From Pyrinomonadaceae bacterium (lineage in GTDB: Bacteria > Acidobacteriota > Blastocatellia > Pyrinomonadales > Pyrinomonadaceae), in assembly GCA_025054715.1 (NCBI GenBank), contig JANWYH010000006.1, forward strand, positions 93,415 through 157,414: a stretch of 64,000 nucleotides of DNA, given 5' to 3'. The notes under the pieces are model-generated. The model was not told the origin of the DNA. It saw only the letters and a program-made list of their open reading frames with translations, and made no database searches. This document shows, piece after piece, positions 17,122 to 26,525 of this stretch (positions are counted from its first letter, which is position 1; the number at the start of each line of letters is the position of its first letter). The translations under genes were made by a program, and so were the position numbers.

Positions 17122-17167
17122 GTTAGAAATCTAAAGAAAAGGCTTACGCCGAAAAGTCAAGAAGCGC

Positions 17168-18409
17168 TCATTCCTCGTAACGCTTGAAGATCAGACAAGC
17201 ATTAGTGCCACCGAAACCAAAGCTATTCGTCAAGGCGTATTCGATTTGAGCCGGCCTAGCTTTATTTGGAACATAGTCCAGATCGCAATCTGGATCAGGA
17301 TTTTCATAGTTTATAGTCGGCGGTAACATTTGATGTTTTAGGGCTAAGACGCATATGACCGCTTCGATTCCGCCTGCGGCTCCAAGAGCATGTCCGATCA
17401 TTGACTTAGTTGAGCTAACGGCAAGCCGATAAGCGTGATCGCCAAATACTTTCTTGATAGCTAGAGTTTCAAACTTATCATTATAAGGCGTTGAAGTCCC
17501 ATGGGCATTTATATAGCCTATCTGCTTAGGCTCTATCCCGGCATCCTTAATTGCGCGTTGCATTGCCCGAACGGCACCAGAAGCCGTCTCATCAGGTTGC
17601 GTAACATGATAGGCATCGCCGGTCATTCCATAGCCGACAACTTCGGCATAAATCTTTGCACCACGAGCTTTTGCATGCTCCATTTCTTCTAGAATCATTA
17701 TTCCAGCTCCTTCCCCTATTACAAAGCCATCTCTTGTGGCGTCGAATGGACGCGAGGCTTTAGTAGGCTCGTCATTTCGGCGTGAAAGTGCTCTCATAGA
17801 GTCAAAGCCAGCAACTGACATAGGGGTAATGGCGCTTTCTGTTCCACCGCAAATCATCACATCGGCATCGCCTCGCTCTATGATTCTAAAACTATCACCA
17901 ATGGCATGTGCACCTGCCGAACAAGCCGTAGCTGTCGCAGAATTCGGACCCTTAGCTCCGTATCGGATAGAAACATTTCCTGCAGCTAAATTTACTATCG
18001 CAGAAACGATGAAAAAAGGCGAAACCTTCTTCGGTCCTTGTTTTAGGAGTTTCTCATGCTCTCTTTCGATCGCCCAGAAGTCACCGATTCCGGAGCTTAT
18101 GTAAGTTCCGACCATGTCAGCATTTGACTCATCTATTTTGAGACCGCTATCCTTTATGGCTTCGTCCGATGCTGCAATGGCAAAATGAGTAAATGCCCCC
18201 ATTCGGCGTGCTTCTTTTCGATCAAGAAAATCCTCAGGATTAAAGTTTTTAACCTCACAGGCGATTTTAACGTCAAAGCCTTCAGTGTCGAATTTCCTTA
18301 TGTAATCAGCTCCACTACGACCTTCCATCAAAGCTTGCCAAGTCGAAGGGACATCATTGCCGCAAGGCGTAATCAGCCCTAAACCTGTAACAACAACTCT
18401 TCTCCTCAT
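17168..18409 (-). CDS. fabF: 3-oxoacyl-ACP synthase II
   Basis: A 413-residue condensing enzyme (KAS II) that elongates acyl-ACP with malonyl-ACP. The active-site cysteine is in ATACSAGAHAIG, and the two histidines are in NAHGTSTPYND and KSMIGHALGAAGG. SFGFGGTNACLIF closes the fold. It is the last gene of the minus-strand fatty-acid cluster, separated from acpP by 122 bases that contain nested inverted repeats. Confidence 0.96.
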   Translation of the reverse strand: MRRRVVVTGLGLITPCGNDVPSTWQALMEGRSGADYIRKFDTEGFDVKIACEVKNFNPEDFLDRKEARRMGAFTHFAIAASDEAIKDSGLKIDESNADMVGTYISSGIGDFWAIEREHEKLLKQGPKKVSPFFIVSAIVNLAAGNVSIRYGAKGPNSATATACSAGAHAIGDSFRIIERGDADVMICGGTESAITPMSVAGFDSMRALSRRNDEPTKASRPFDATRDGFVIGEGAGIMILEEMEHAKARGAKIYAEVVGYGMTGDAYHVTQPDETASGAVRAMQRAIKDAGIEPKQIGYINAHGTSTPYNDKFETLAIKKVFGDHAYRLAVSSTKSMIGHALGAAGGIEAVICVLALKHQMLPPTINYENPDPDCDLDYVPNKARPAQIEYALTNSFGFGGTNACLIFKRYEE

Positions 18410-18431
18410 AAAATACTTTCTCTAGGCAACT

Positions 18432-18520
18432 CTTCGTCGGTCCTAACGCTGCGAATACAGAGATTTTGCCAACATCCGTGGCAAAACTCTTAATCCTCGA
18501 AAGGTTTTAGTCCGACGAAG
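18432..18520 (-). other. Nested stem structure between acpP and fabF
   Basis: An outer perfect 9-bp repeat (CTTCGTCGG at 18432-18440, CCGACGAAG at 18512-18520) encloses an inner 8-bp hairpin (TTTTGCCA/TGGCAAAA, 18464-18486, 7-base loop). Within an operon this could be an RNA processing or attenuation element, or a repeat insertion. I do not recognise the family. Confidence 0.4.
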
Positions 18521-18531
18521 ATCGCCTTCAG

Positions 18532-18786
18532 CTAGCTGTCTTTCTTACGTTGCTCAACGTATGCGAAAGCGTCTCTAACGGATTGTATCTTTTCAGCATC
18601 CTCGTCCGGAATCTCGATGCCAAACTCTTCTTCAAAGCGCATTACAAGTTCAACTATATCGAGAGAATCTGCGCCAAGGTCTTCAATAAAACGAGCATTC
18701 TCGGTAACTTGCTCTTCTTCTACTCCAAGTTCATCTACAATAATTTGTTTGATTTTTTCTTTAATTTCATTCATGTTTTCTGTCAT
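18532..18786 (-). CDS. acpP: Acyl carrier protein
   Basis: An 84-residue acidic acyl carrier protein. The phosphopantetheine-attachment serine is in [13 protein letters not shown]. It is preceded by fabD and followed by fabF, the usual arrangement. Three starts are possible: GTG at 18792 overlapping the fabD stop, ATG at 18786, and ATG at 18774 giving MNEIKEKIK, closest to typical ACP length. None has a strong ribosome site; I use 18786. Confidence 0.94.
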   Translation of the reverse strand: MTENMNEIKEKIKQIIVDELGVEEEQVTENARFIEDLGADSLDIVELVMRFEEEFGIEIPDEDAEKIQSVRDAFAYVEQRKKDS

Positions 18787-18788
18787 AT

Positions 18789-19724
18789 TCACACAATTCC
18801 TCTCGTGTGTTCTAAATTTTCCGGTCTTTCAATGTTCAAACAACGAACATTATTATTGATTTGCTTTATCAAACCTGACAATATTTTTCCGGATCCTATC
18901 TCAACAAAAGTATCAACACCATTTTCAATCAATTTTTGAACTGACTCTGCCCACCGGACCGGAGAAGAAACCTGCTCTACCAGAGCCTGTCTTGCTCTTT
19001 CTCCACTCGTATTGAACTCTGCAGAGACGTTTTCTACGATAGGAAACCTTAAGTCGCGAAAAGTTATCTTTTCTAGATCTTTCCCGAGCTTTTCTTGTGC
19101 TGAAAGCATCAATCTGCAATGGAAAGGAGCAGAAACATTCAGTTTTATTGCTCTTTTTGCTCCTTTTTCTTTTAGAATTCTTATAGCTTCTTCCACAGAT
19201 TCAGCATCTCCCGCAATTACGACCTGAGAAGGAGAATTTATATTTGCAGGCGAGCAGACCTTCCCGTTTAGCTGAAAATCATTGCAGACTTCTTCTATTG
19301 TTGCAATATCTAAACCTAAGATAGCCGCCATCGCTCCAACGCCTACCGGAACCGCTTCTTGCATATATTTTCCACGTTTATTGACTATTCTGACGGCATC
19401 CACAAAATCAATAGCTTCGGATGCAACTAAAGCCGAATATTCGCCAAGGCTATGACCAGCAACAAAATCTGGCTCTTTAATTCCTTGTTCTTTCATCACT
19501 TCATAAATAGCTATAGAAGTTGTAAGTATAGCAGGCTGTGCATTTTCAGTTAAAGTTAACTTTTCAAGCGGCCCTTCAAAACAAAGACTCGTTATCGAAT
19601 ATCCAAGTGCTTCATCAGCCATTTGAAAAATTTTGCGGGCTGTGGCAAAGCTTTCGTAAAATTCTCTGCCCATCCCCACAACCTGACTTCCCTGCCCAGG
19701 AAAAACAAAAGCAATCTTCGACAT
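18789..19724 (-). CDS. fabD: Malonyl-CoA:ACP transacylase
   Basis: A 311-residue enzyme that loads malonyl groups onto [17 protein letters not shown] opens the protein, the catalytic serine is in [15 protein letters not shown], the substrate arginine region is [17 protein letters not shown], and the catalytic histidine is in SAPFHCRLM. It lies between fabH and acpP, 16 bases after fabH. Confidence 0.96.
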   Translation of the reverse strand: MSKIAFVFPGQGSQVVGMGREFYESFATARKIFQMADEALGYSITSLCFEGPLEKLTLTENAQPAILTTSIAIYEVMKEQGIKEPDFVAGHSLGEYSALVASEAIDFVDAVRIVNKRGKYMQEAVPVGVGAMAAILGLDIATIEEVCNDFQLNGKVCSPANINSPSQVVIAGDAESVEEAIRILKEKGAKRAIKLNVSAPFHCRLMLSAQEKLGKDLEKITFRDLRFPIVENVSAEFNTSGERARQALVEQVSSPVRWAESVQKLIENGVDTFVEIGSGKILSGLIKQINNNVRCLNIERPENLEHTRGIV

Positions 19725-19740
19725 TTCTATTCAAAAGTCA

Positions 19741-20733
19741 CTAAAATTTCAAAATAGTAGCTCCCCAAGTCACTCCGCCACCGAAAGCAGTTAGCAAAAC
19801 AGTGCTTCCTTCACGGATTTTACCCGACTGAATGCATTCATCCATTGCAATTGGAATAGAAGCCGAAGAGGTGTTTCCGTGATAGGCTATGTTAGAATAA
19901 ACTTTTTCTTGATTTATGCCTAATCTCTGAGCTACTGCATCGGTAATTCTTTGATTTGCCTGATGCGGAATGACTAAATCAATATCTTCGATAGTAAGGC
20001 CTGCTTTTTCAAGAACTTCTAGCGAAATATCAGCCATCGAGCGAACAGCTATTTTGAAAAGCTCATTTCCCTTCATCCTAAAGTAATGCATTCGCTTTTC
20101 TATCGTTTCATGCGTTGTTCCATAACGTGTCCCACCACCTAGAGCATAGAGTTGCTCTTCATATCGCCCATCGGAACGAATTTTCGTGGCTAATATACCT
20201 TTTTCTTTAGGAACGGGACCTAAAACGGCAGCACCAGCTCCGTCACCGAACAAAACACAGGTTGATCGATCCGTATAATCAACATATTTTGTTAAAACTT
20301 CCGCTCCAATGACAAGCGCATAACGGATCTGACCGGTCCGAATCATTGATTCAACCATTGTGATACCGTAGATAAAGCCTGAACAAGCTGCGAAGACATC
20401 CATTCCGGCAGCGTTTTCACAACCGAGTTCACGCTGAATTATGCATCCAGTCGAAGGAAGAATCTGATCAGGAGTAGTCGTAGCACAGATGATTATATCA
20501 ATATCATTCGGATCGATTCCTGCTCGTTCGAGTGCTTGTTTACCAGCTTTGACTGCAAATTGAGATGTGTATTCATCATCTGCCGCTTTATGACGTTGTT
20601 TTATGCCGGTTCGCGTTGTTATCCACTCATCAGAAGTATCAACCATTTTTTCCAAGTCAGCATTCGTTAAAATGCCACTTGGATAAGCATGTCCCATCCC
20701 TAAAATTCCCGCGTTGTAGCTATTGTTCGTCAT
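19741..20733 (-). CDS. fabH: 3-oxoacyl-ACP synthase III
   Basis: A 330-residue KAS III that starts fatty-acid synthesis by condensing an acyl-CoA with malonyl-ACP. The catalytic cysteine is in DVFAACSGFIYG, the histidine in VIPHQANQRI and the asparagine in NIAYHGNTSSASIPIA. GGGVTWGATI ends the protein. Its ATG overlaps the rpmF stop by 4 bases. Confidence 0.96.
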   Translation of the reverse strand: MTNNSYNAGILGMGHAYPSGILTNADLEKMVDTSDEWITTRTGIKQRHKAADDEYTSQFAVKAGKQALERAGIDPNDIDIIICATTTPDQILPSTGCIIQRELGCENAAGMDVFAACSGFIYGITMVESMIRTGQIRYALVIGAEVLTKYVDYTDRSTCVLFGDGAGAAVLGPVPKEKGILATKIRSDGRYEEQLYALGGGTRYGTTHETIEKRMHYFRMKGNELFKIAVRSMADISLEVLEKAGLTIEDIDLVIPHQANQRITDAVAQRLGINQEKVYSNIAYHGNTSSASIPIAMDECIQSGKIREGSTVLLTAFGGGVTWGATILKF

Positions 20734-20921
20734 TTTTGCTCTTTCTCTTCAACCTCAATCACTTTGCGGCCTCTGTAAGTTCCTGTCTTTAGATTTATCC
20801 GATGTGGTCTTACAGGCTCACCAGTATCTTTGTCAATGTAAAATTGAGGCGCCACTAGCGCATCATGAGCTCGCTTAGTTCTTGTTCTCGATTTCGAATG
20901 TTTACGCTTTGGATTTGGCAT
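20730..20921 (-). CDS. rpmF: Ribosomal protein bL32
   Basis: A 63-residue bL32 with the typical N-terminus MPNPKRKHSKSRTRTKRAH and the central segment TGEPVRPHRINLKTG. The four zinc-binding cysteines of some bL32 versions are absent, so this is the cysteine-free form. It sits in the conserved yceD-rpmF-fab order, with fabH overlapping its stop codon. Confidence 0.95.
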   Translation of the reverse strand: MPNPKRKHSKSRTRTKRAHDALVAPQFYIDKDTGEPVRPHRINLKTGTYRGRKVIEVEEKEQK

Positions 20922-20934
20922 TTTTCTTCACTCC

Positions 20935-21456
20935 TTAATTTCTTCTTTCGTAAATTTCCTTAAGCTTCGCTAAACGATTATCTATTCGTTCCTCTTTGCA
21001 TCTGCAAACGTCTTTGTTGAGATTTACCCAACAAACACCGCAAAGTCCCTTGCAGTCAAACTTGCAAAGGATTTGAGTTGGAAGACTCAGCAAAATCTGC
21101 TCTCTAACAACCTCTGTCAAATCAAGTTCCTCTGATTCAAATATCGAAACGTCTAAATCTTCCTTCTTTAATTCAAGTTCAACGTCTTTTGGAAACTTAT
21201 CTCTACCAACAAAGATAGCTTTGAAACTTAAATCTACCTCAAAATTCAGCTCTTCAAAACACCTAGAGCAGAAAGCTCTTAGAATCGTCTCTATCTTGCC
21301 TTTGATATCAAATTGACTTTCTTCTTTGCAAATAACACATTTAAGGCGCACAGGGTTAATCAAAAACGTATCTTCTTCATCCCAATCTATGGCTGATGGC
21401 TCAAGCATTAAATCAAAAAAAGATTCCTTTTCAATTTGAGTCAGGTCAACTTTCAT
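20935..21456 (-). CDS. YceD/DUF177 family protein
   Basis: A 173-residue member of the YceD (DUF177) family, encoded upstream of rpmF in most bacteria and linked to ribosome or 23S rRNA metabolism. Two CxxC pairs (KCVICKEE, FCSRCFEE) and the C-terminal cysteine-rich motif CKFDCKGLCGVCWVNLN suggest zinc binding. I start it at ATG 21456 (MKVDLTQIE); an in-frame GTG at 21480 would add eight residues without support. Confidence 0.85.
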   Translation of the reverse strand: MKVDLTQIEKESFFDLMLEPSAIDWDEEDTFLINPVRLKCVICKEESQFDIKGKIETILRAFCSRCFEELNFEVDLSFKAIFVGRDKFPKDVELELKKEDLDVSIFESEELDLTEVVREQILLSLPTQILCKFDCKGLCGVCWVNLNKDVCRCKEERIDNRLAKLKEIYERRN

Positions 21457-21561
21457 TTCTTTTTGCTCTTGCAAAAACACAAGAGCTAATCATCTGCAAC
21501 TTAGCAACAAAAGTTTTTATTATATCTTCTCATACCTTTGTGTCAAACGGGACAAAGCTTT

Positions 21562-22644
21562 TCAGACTGTCCCGCTTACAACTTTTAGCTCCTTTATTGC
21601 CTCTCCTAATTTTTCAACAACAAACATTATTTCTTCTTCGGTATTATATCTAGAAAGTGAAAACCTTACGCTTCCTATAACGTCGCTATAAGCCACATTC
21701 ATAGCCAAGAAGGACGGCGAAGGTTTATGCTCTTTTAAGTAACAAACCGCGCTTGTGGAAGTAACTATACCATATTTTGAAAGCTTCGAGATAATAAGCT
21801 CTCCATTCATCGAAGGAAAGCAAATCACAGAAGTATTTGGAAGTCTCGCCGATTTTCTAAAAAGAATTTTTGCTTCGGGTAACTTCTCGGCTATTTGCTT
21901 CTCTAGCTCATCGCGCATTTTTTTAATCTTTTCAACTTGTGAAAAATCCATCGAAAGCTCAGCCGCCTTTCCGAAAGCTGAAGCCTTGACTGAAGAAAAC
22001 TTCACTTTTCTGAAAAACTTTAGCAAATCTTTTCTGACGTATAATGCCCCTATTCCTTTTGGACCATGAATTTTATGACCTGAAACGCCCAGAGCATCTA
22101 TCTGAGCGTCTTTAACAGCGAATGGAATTTTGCCTAAAGCCATAGCTGCATCAGTGTAGAAAAAAGCATCGGAGTAATTTTTAACTACACTGGCTATCTC
22201 ATTTACAGGCAAGGTTATGCCTGTTTCTGCATCAGCCGCAATGATTAAAACCAAGAGAGTATCTTTCCTGAGCGATTTTTTGAGCCTTTCAATATCAATT
22301 AGACCTTCTGAACTAATTTCAACAAAACTAATATCAAAGCCTTTTTTACTTAGAAATCCCAAAATCCTGCGAACGGAATTGTGTTCGATCGGGGTAGCTA
22401 CGATATGCTTCTTTTGCGATGCCGCCTTAATAAAACTCAAAATAGCAACTCGGTTACTTTCCGAGCCAGACGAGGTAAAAATGATTTCTTCAGAAGATTT
22501 TGCTCCTAAAAGAGCAGCGATTTTTTCCCGAGCCTTCTGTAATGAATCATCAAACGACGCCCCGCATAACTCCAATGCAAGTTTGCCTAATGAATTGTTA
22601 TCAAGATAAATTTGCATTTGTCTTTCAAAACCCTTTTCGGTCAT
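21562..22644 (-). CDS. NifS/IscS-like cysteine desulfurase, divergent and shortened
   Basis: A 360-residue PLP enzyme of the cysteine desulfurase group, which takes sulfur from cysteine for Fe-S clusters or thiolation. The PLP lysine is in SGHKIHGPKGIGALY and the PLP-stacking histidine in IEHNSV. A cysteine at the sulfur-carrier loop is present (TSTSAVCYLKEH). Several features differ from IscS/NifS: the N-terminal segment between LDNN and the first helix is about 25-30 residues short (no NPSSxH), the usual NNExG is ADAETG, and the glutamine of DxxQ is methionine (DAAMALGK). It may be a specialised or weak enzyme. It is transcribed away from the cyclase gene. An alternative start is ATG 22617. 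Confidence 0.75.
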   Translation of the reverse strand: MTEKGFERQMQIYLDNNSLGKLALELCGASFDDSLQKAREKIAALLGAKSSEEIIFTSSGSESNRVAILSFIKAASQKKHIVATPIEHNSVRRILGFLSKKGFDISFVEISSEGLIDIERLKKSLRKDTLLVLIIAADAETGITLPVNEIASVVKNYSDAFFYTDAAMALGKIPFAVKDAQIDALGVSGHKIHGPKGIGALYVRKDLLKFFRKVKFSSVKASAFGKAAELSMDFSQVEKIKKMRDELEKQIAEKLPEAKILFRKSARLPNTSVICFPSMNGELIISKLSKYGIVTSTSAVCYLKEHKPSPSFLAMNVAYSDVIGSVRFSLSRYNTEEEIMFVVEKLGEAIKELKVVSGTV

Positions 22645-22678
22645 AATTTTGTCATCTCAATTAGTAAAATCAAAAACC

Positions 22679-24331
22679 ATGAAAGGGGTTTTAAGAATCA
22701 CAGATGCATCAGGAACGCGGTCAGAGGTGACACTACCCGAAACAGGTGTTCTCAGAATTGGAAGAGCTGAAGATAACGACATCATTATCAAAGATAGAAG
22801 AGTATCACGCCATCACGCCCACATAACTGCCAGTAAAGACGGATACAAGATAATAGACGGCTACTTTGTCAATGGAGAGCTCATAAGAAGCGCAAACCAT
22901 GTTTTCGTAAACGGGATTCAAGTTTATGAAAAAGACCTACAAGATGGCGACATTATAACGATTGGAAGCTGCCGAATTGAGTTTAGTGTTGAAAAAAGCA
23001 TCTCTCTAAAGTCAGAAGAACGAGATATAAGCCCTATAGATTTTGAAGAGCAGCCGATGGGAGAAACCCAGTTTTTTATCTCTGCAAAAGAGATCATTGA
23101 AAGACAATCTGGCGCTCCAGAAGAACTTTCCAAATCTGAAGAGATTAAATCCTTACGCCGAAAAGCTGAGATATTAAGTATGTTTTATGAGATGAGCAAG
23201 CTACTGTCAGCATCTTTCGATTTAAGGGAAATTTTCGCGAAAGCCACTGAACTTATTTTCAAAGCTACACCAGCCGAAAGAGTAGTAGCGCTTTTAGTCG
23301 AAGAAGATAAAGCCGAAGAGATCAATCTATCACCTATAGCAATAAAGCTCCGCAACGAACAAACTAGCAATTTGGCCGAAAAATTAAAGGTTTCAAAAAC
23401 TATAACAAGAAAGGTTCTGCAAGAAAAGGTTGCGATACTTTCTCAGGACATCCGCTCAGATGCCCAATTTTCGACTGCTGAGTCAATATATCTCCAAGGA
23501 GTAAGATCAACTATCTGCGCTCCTTTAATAACTGAAAAAAGTGTGCACGGCGTAATCTATGCCGATAGAATGACTCCTTATGAAGTATTCACTAAAGACG
23601 ACCTAGAACTTGTAACTACGGTAGCTGTACAAACAGCCATTGTCGTAGAAACTGTTAGAGCACACAAGCGCCTTGCACAAGAAGAAATTGCCCGCTCGAA
23701 TTATTCCCGTTTCATGCCTGAATACGTAGTAAATCAAATCCTAAGTAATCCTGACTCATTCCGACTTGGTGGGGTCAATCAAAAAATAACAGTTCTTTTT
23801 GCTGACATCAGAGGATTTACTTCGATTTCTGAAAATGAGAATCCAGAAAGAATCGTTGAGCTTCTAAACCGCTACTTTTCAGTGATGTCAGAAATTATAT
23901 TTAGTCACGGTGGAACTTTAGACAAGTACATTGGTGACGGCTTGATGGCAATTTTTGGCGCACCAAACGTCTCTCTAGAGGATGCAACAAATGCTGTTAA
24001 ATGTGCTATCGCTATGCAAAAACGCTTGACTGAGTTGAATGAAGAACTAAAAAAAGACGGTTTTCAACAAATAGGCATTGGAATAGGGCTTCACACAGGA
24101 GTTGCCACCGTTGGTTACATTGGCTCCGAACGTAGAAGCGAATATACTGCCATAGGCGATACTGTTAATCTCGCCTCTAGACTAGAAGAATTGGCTCAAA
24201 TCAACGAAATACTTATAAGCGAAGCAACTGCAAAGGATTGTTTAGAATCTTTTCGGCTGGTGAAACGCCACCCCTTAAAGGTTAAGAATCGTTTGCAACC
24301 TGTAAATTTGTTTGAAGTAAAATGGAATTAA
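22679..24331 (+). CDS. FHA-GAF-adenylate/guanylate cyclase
   Basis: A 550-residue soluble signalling protein with three parts. Residues 5-120 form an FHA domain, which binds phosphothreonine (VLRIGRAEDNDIII, RRVSRHHAHI). Residues 165-330 form a GAF sensor domain. From about residue 365 there is a class III nucleotide cyclase domain with the metal and substrate motifs VLFADIRGFTSIS, YIGDGLMAIFGAP, GIGLHTG and YTAIGDTVNLASRLE. Both metal aspartates are present, so it is probably active; cAMP is the likely product. I start it at ATG 22679, which sits 8 bases after a TAAAAT box; an upstream TTG at 22649 is less likely. It is followed by mreB after 21 bases. Confidence 0.9.
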   Translation: MKGVLRITDASGTRSEVTLPETGVLRIGRAEDNDIIIKDRRVSRHHAHITASKDGYKIIDGYFVNGELIRSANHVFVNGIQVYEKDLQDGDIITIGSCRIEFSVEKSISLKSEERDISPIDFEEQPMGETQFFISAKEIIERQSGAPEELSKSEEIKSLRRKAEILSMFYEMSKLLSASFDLREIFAKATELIFKATPAERVVALLVEEDKAEEINLSPIAIKLRNEQTSNLAEKLKVSKTITRKVLQEKVAILSQDIRSDAQFSTAESIYLQGVRSTICAPLITEKSVHGVIYADRMTPYEVFTKDDLELVTTVAVQTAIVVETVRAHKRLAQEEIARSNYSRFMPEYVVNQILSNPDSFRLGGVNQKITVLFADIRGFTSISENENPERIVELLNRYFSVMSEIIFSHGGTLDKYIGDGLMAIFGAPNVSLEDATNAVKCAIAMQKRLTELNEELKKDGFQQIGIGIGLHTGVATVGYIGSERRSEYTAIGDTVNLASRLEELAQINEILISEATAKDCLESFRLVKRHPLKVKNRLQPVNLFEVKWN

Positions 24332-24352
24332 ATCTTAAATTTAAGAGGGCTT

Positions 24353-25426
24353 ATGGTTAATATCAGAAAATTTAAGAACTTTATTACTGACTCGATGGCT
24401 ATTGACATGGGAACTGCCAGCACGATTATTGCCGTAAAGGGCCGCGATATAGTCATAGATGAACCTTCCTTAGTTGCGGTCAACGAGATAACAGGAGAAA
24501 TAGTGGCCTACGGCAAAGAAGCGGCTGACATGCAAGGGAGGGAAAGTCGTGACATAGCCGTAGTAGCTCCTCTTTCTAGAGGCGTTGTAGCTGATTTTGA
24601 AAGAACGAAAAAGATGCTAGGCTATTTTGTCGAAAAAGCAAAATCAGGTGGGGCTCAAATAGTAATCGAGGCGGTGATAGGGATGCCGTCAGAGATAACC
24701 CCTGTCGAACAAAGAGCATTATTAAACGCTGCTGAGGAGGCTAACATCGGAAAAGTGTTCATGATGGAGGAAGGACTAGCGGCAGCCTTTGGAGCCGGCA
24801 TCTCACCAGAAGACAAAAGAGCCTCGGCTGTAGTTGATATCGGAGCAAGCACAACAAACATTGCCATCGTTGCAAAAGGCAACATAATTCATTCCCGTTC
24901 AGAAAGAATCGGCAGCCAAGAAATAAATGAGGCAATATCAACTCATATCCGACGTCACCGCGGGCTTCAAATAGGAGAAGAAACCACCGAAAAATTAAAG
25001 ACGGAATTTGCAACTACCTTTCTTCCTTCGGATCTATCTCGCTCAATAGTAGTTCGTGGCAGAGACGTAATAACCGGCAATCCTTCAGCCGTCGAAATTA
25101 CCATCGGCGAACTTTACCCCGTTGTAGAAGCCATCGTAAGGCGTGTGGCTTTAATCGTAAGCGACACCTTGACAGAACTGCGTCCCGAAGTTGCCGCTGA
25201 TATCCATGACAGAGGAATACTTTTAACGGGTGGAGGCGCCCTTTTACAAGGCATTGATCAGTACCTAAGAGAACGAGTTAACTTACCCGTTCTAGTGGCA
25301 GATGAACCAAGATACGCAACTGTAAGAGGACTCCTACAGATGTTCGACGAACCAGTTCTTTTGGAAAGAGTAACCAAAAGAGAACCCGACTTCTTACAAA
25401 ACGCAGAAGTGCCCTTTGAGGCTTGA
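24353..25426 (+). CDS. mreB: MreB/Mbl rod-shape actin homologue
   Basis: A 357-residue bacterial actin that organises cell-wall elongation. Phosphate-binding loops are IDMGTASTIIAVKG and VVDIGASTTNIAIV; the adenosine motif is LLTGGGALLQGIDQYL. EPSLVAVNEITGEIVAYGKEA is a standard MreB segment. Unusually it is not followed by mreC/mreD but by a site-2 protease and the c-di-AMP genes, and it is preceded by a nucleotide cyclase, all on one strand with gaps of 0-21 bases. Confidence 0.93.
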   Translation: MVNIRKFKNFITDSMAIDMGTASTIIAVKGRDIVIDEPSLVAVNEITGEIVAYGKEAADMQGRESRDIAVVAPLSRGVVADFERTKKMLGYFVEKAKSGGAQIVIEAVIGMPSEITPVEQRALLNAAEEANIGKVFMMEEGLAAAFGAGISPEDKRASAVVDIGASTTNIAIVAKGNIIHSRSERIGSQEINEAISTHIRRHRGLQIGEETTEKLKTEFATTFLPSDLSRSIVVRGRDVITGNPSAVEITIGELYPVVEAIVRRVALIVSDTLTELRPEVAADIHDRGILLTGGGALLQGIDQYLRERVNLPVLVADEPRYATVRGLLQMFDEPVLLERVTKREPDFLQNAEVPFEA

Positions 25427-25437
25427 AGACCTAAGAA

Positions 25438-26523
25438 ATGAAAGGCTATAAAGCCGGATTACTACAAACTCAGATAAAAGTCTTCCAAATAGGCGGTGTT
25501 CCCATTTTGATAAGTTACGGGTGGATAGTCGTCTTTTTGTTCATCTCATGGCTGATTGCTACAAATCTCCCTAAAGATCAGGAAAGCTTCGTTCTTAGAA
25601 TTTCTCTTGGTGTGCTAGCCTCCGCTTTGTTTTTTGCTTCTGTCGTGCTGCACGAGCTAGCACATGCGAAAGTTGCTAAAAAGGAAGGTATAAAGGTTTT
25701 AGAAATCCTACTTCACCCCTTTGGCGGTCTTGCAATCATGGAAAAAGAACCTGAGACTCCTAAAGCTGAATTACGAATCGCTATCGCCGGCCCTTCAATT
25801 AGCTTGCTGATTTCATTTATATTTCTAATTCTCTTTATGCTAGCTCGCACTTACGAACTGCAAACCTTAACTTTACTTCTCGCTTTTCTCTTTTTCTGTA
25901 ATTTCTTTTTAGCAATCTTCAATTTTCTCCCTGGCTATCCACTCGACGGCGGCAGAATTCTTAGAGCCATACTCTTGCAAAAAGGTGTTCAATTAGAGAA
26001 AGCAACTCTTTTTTCGGGAAAGGTTGGTCAGCTAGTTGCAATACTTTTATTTTTCCTCGGACTTATGATTATCGCTTTCAGAAGCGATTTTGTAGCTGGT
26101 TTCTGGATTGGTATGACTGGTCTTTTCCTGTTGAGTGCTGCAAATAAGGCTATAAAAAGCACTTTCCGCAGAAATTTAACAATAAAACCCTCCATAATCT
26201 TACCGCCAGATATGCTAATCGCAGAATTTCTAAACCGGATACTACCGATAAGCTCGCAAAAAGTTTTTCCTGTAGGAAAAGCTGAGAAATTGGATGGGGT
26301 GCTTTTGCTCGATGACCTAAAGAAAATGTCAAAGAGCGAATGGCATGAAAAAACTGTCTCTGAAGCAATGAGAACCATACAAGAAAATTACATAGTCTAT
26401 GAAGGAGATTTAGCAATTCAAGCAGAAGACTTGATAAAAAGAAATGGTATAGGTGCTGCTATCGTTGTTGACAATCGCGGAAAAGTGCTGGGCTTTTTTG
26501 AGAATATGCCCAAAGATTCGTAG
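25438..26523 (+). CDS. Site-2 protease (M50) with degenerate CBS-like tail
   Basis: A 361-residue intramembrane zinc metalloprotease. The zinc motif HELAH is in VVLHELAHAKVAKKEG (about residue 71) and the third ligand motif in FNFLPGYPLDGGRILRAIL (about residue 169). Five or six transmembrane helices surround these. The C-terminal 120 residues resemble a CBS-domain pair, as in SpoIVFB/Rip3-like proteases, which may sense nucleotides. The substrate is unknown; anti-sigma factors are usual targets. It lies 11 bases after mreB and 2 bases before cdaA. Confidence 0.88.
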   Translation: MKGYKAGLLQTQIKVFQIGGVPILISYGWIVVFLFISWLIATNLPKDQESFVLRISLGVLASALFFASVVLHELAHAKVAKKEGIKVLEILLHPFGGLAIMEKEPETPKAELRIAIAGPSISLLISFIFLILFMLARTYELQTLTLLLAFLFFCNFFLAIFNFLPGYPLDGGRILRAILLQKGVQLEKATLFSGKVGQLVAILLFFLGLMIIAFRSDFVAGFWIGMTGLFLLSAANKAIKSTFRRNLTIKPSIILPPDMLIAEFLNRILPISSQKVFPVGKAEKLDGVLLLDDLKKMSKSEWHEKTVSEAMRTIQENYIVYEGDLAIQAEDLIKRNGIGAAIVVDNRGKVLGFFENMPKDS

Positions 26524-26525
26524 TT

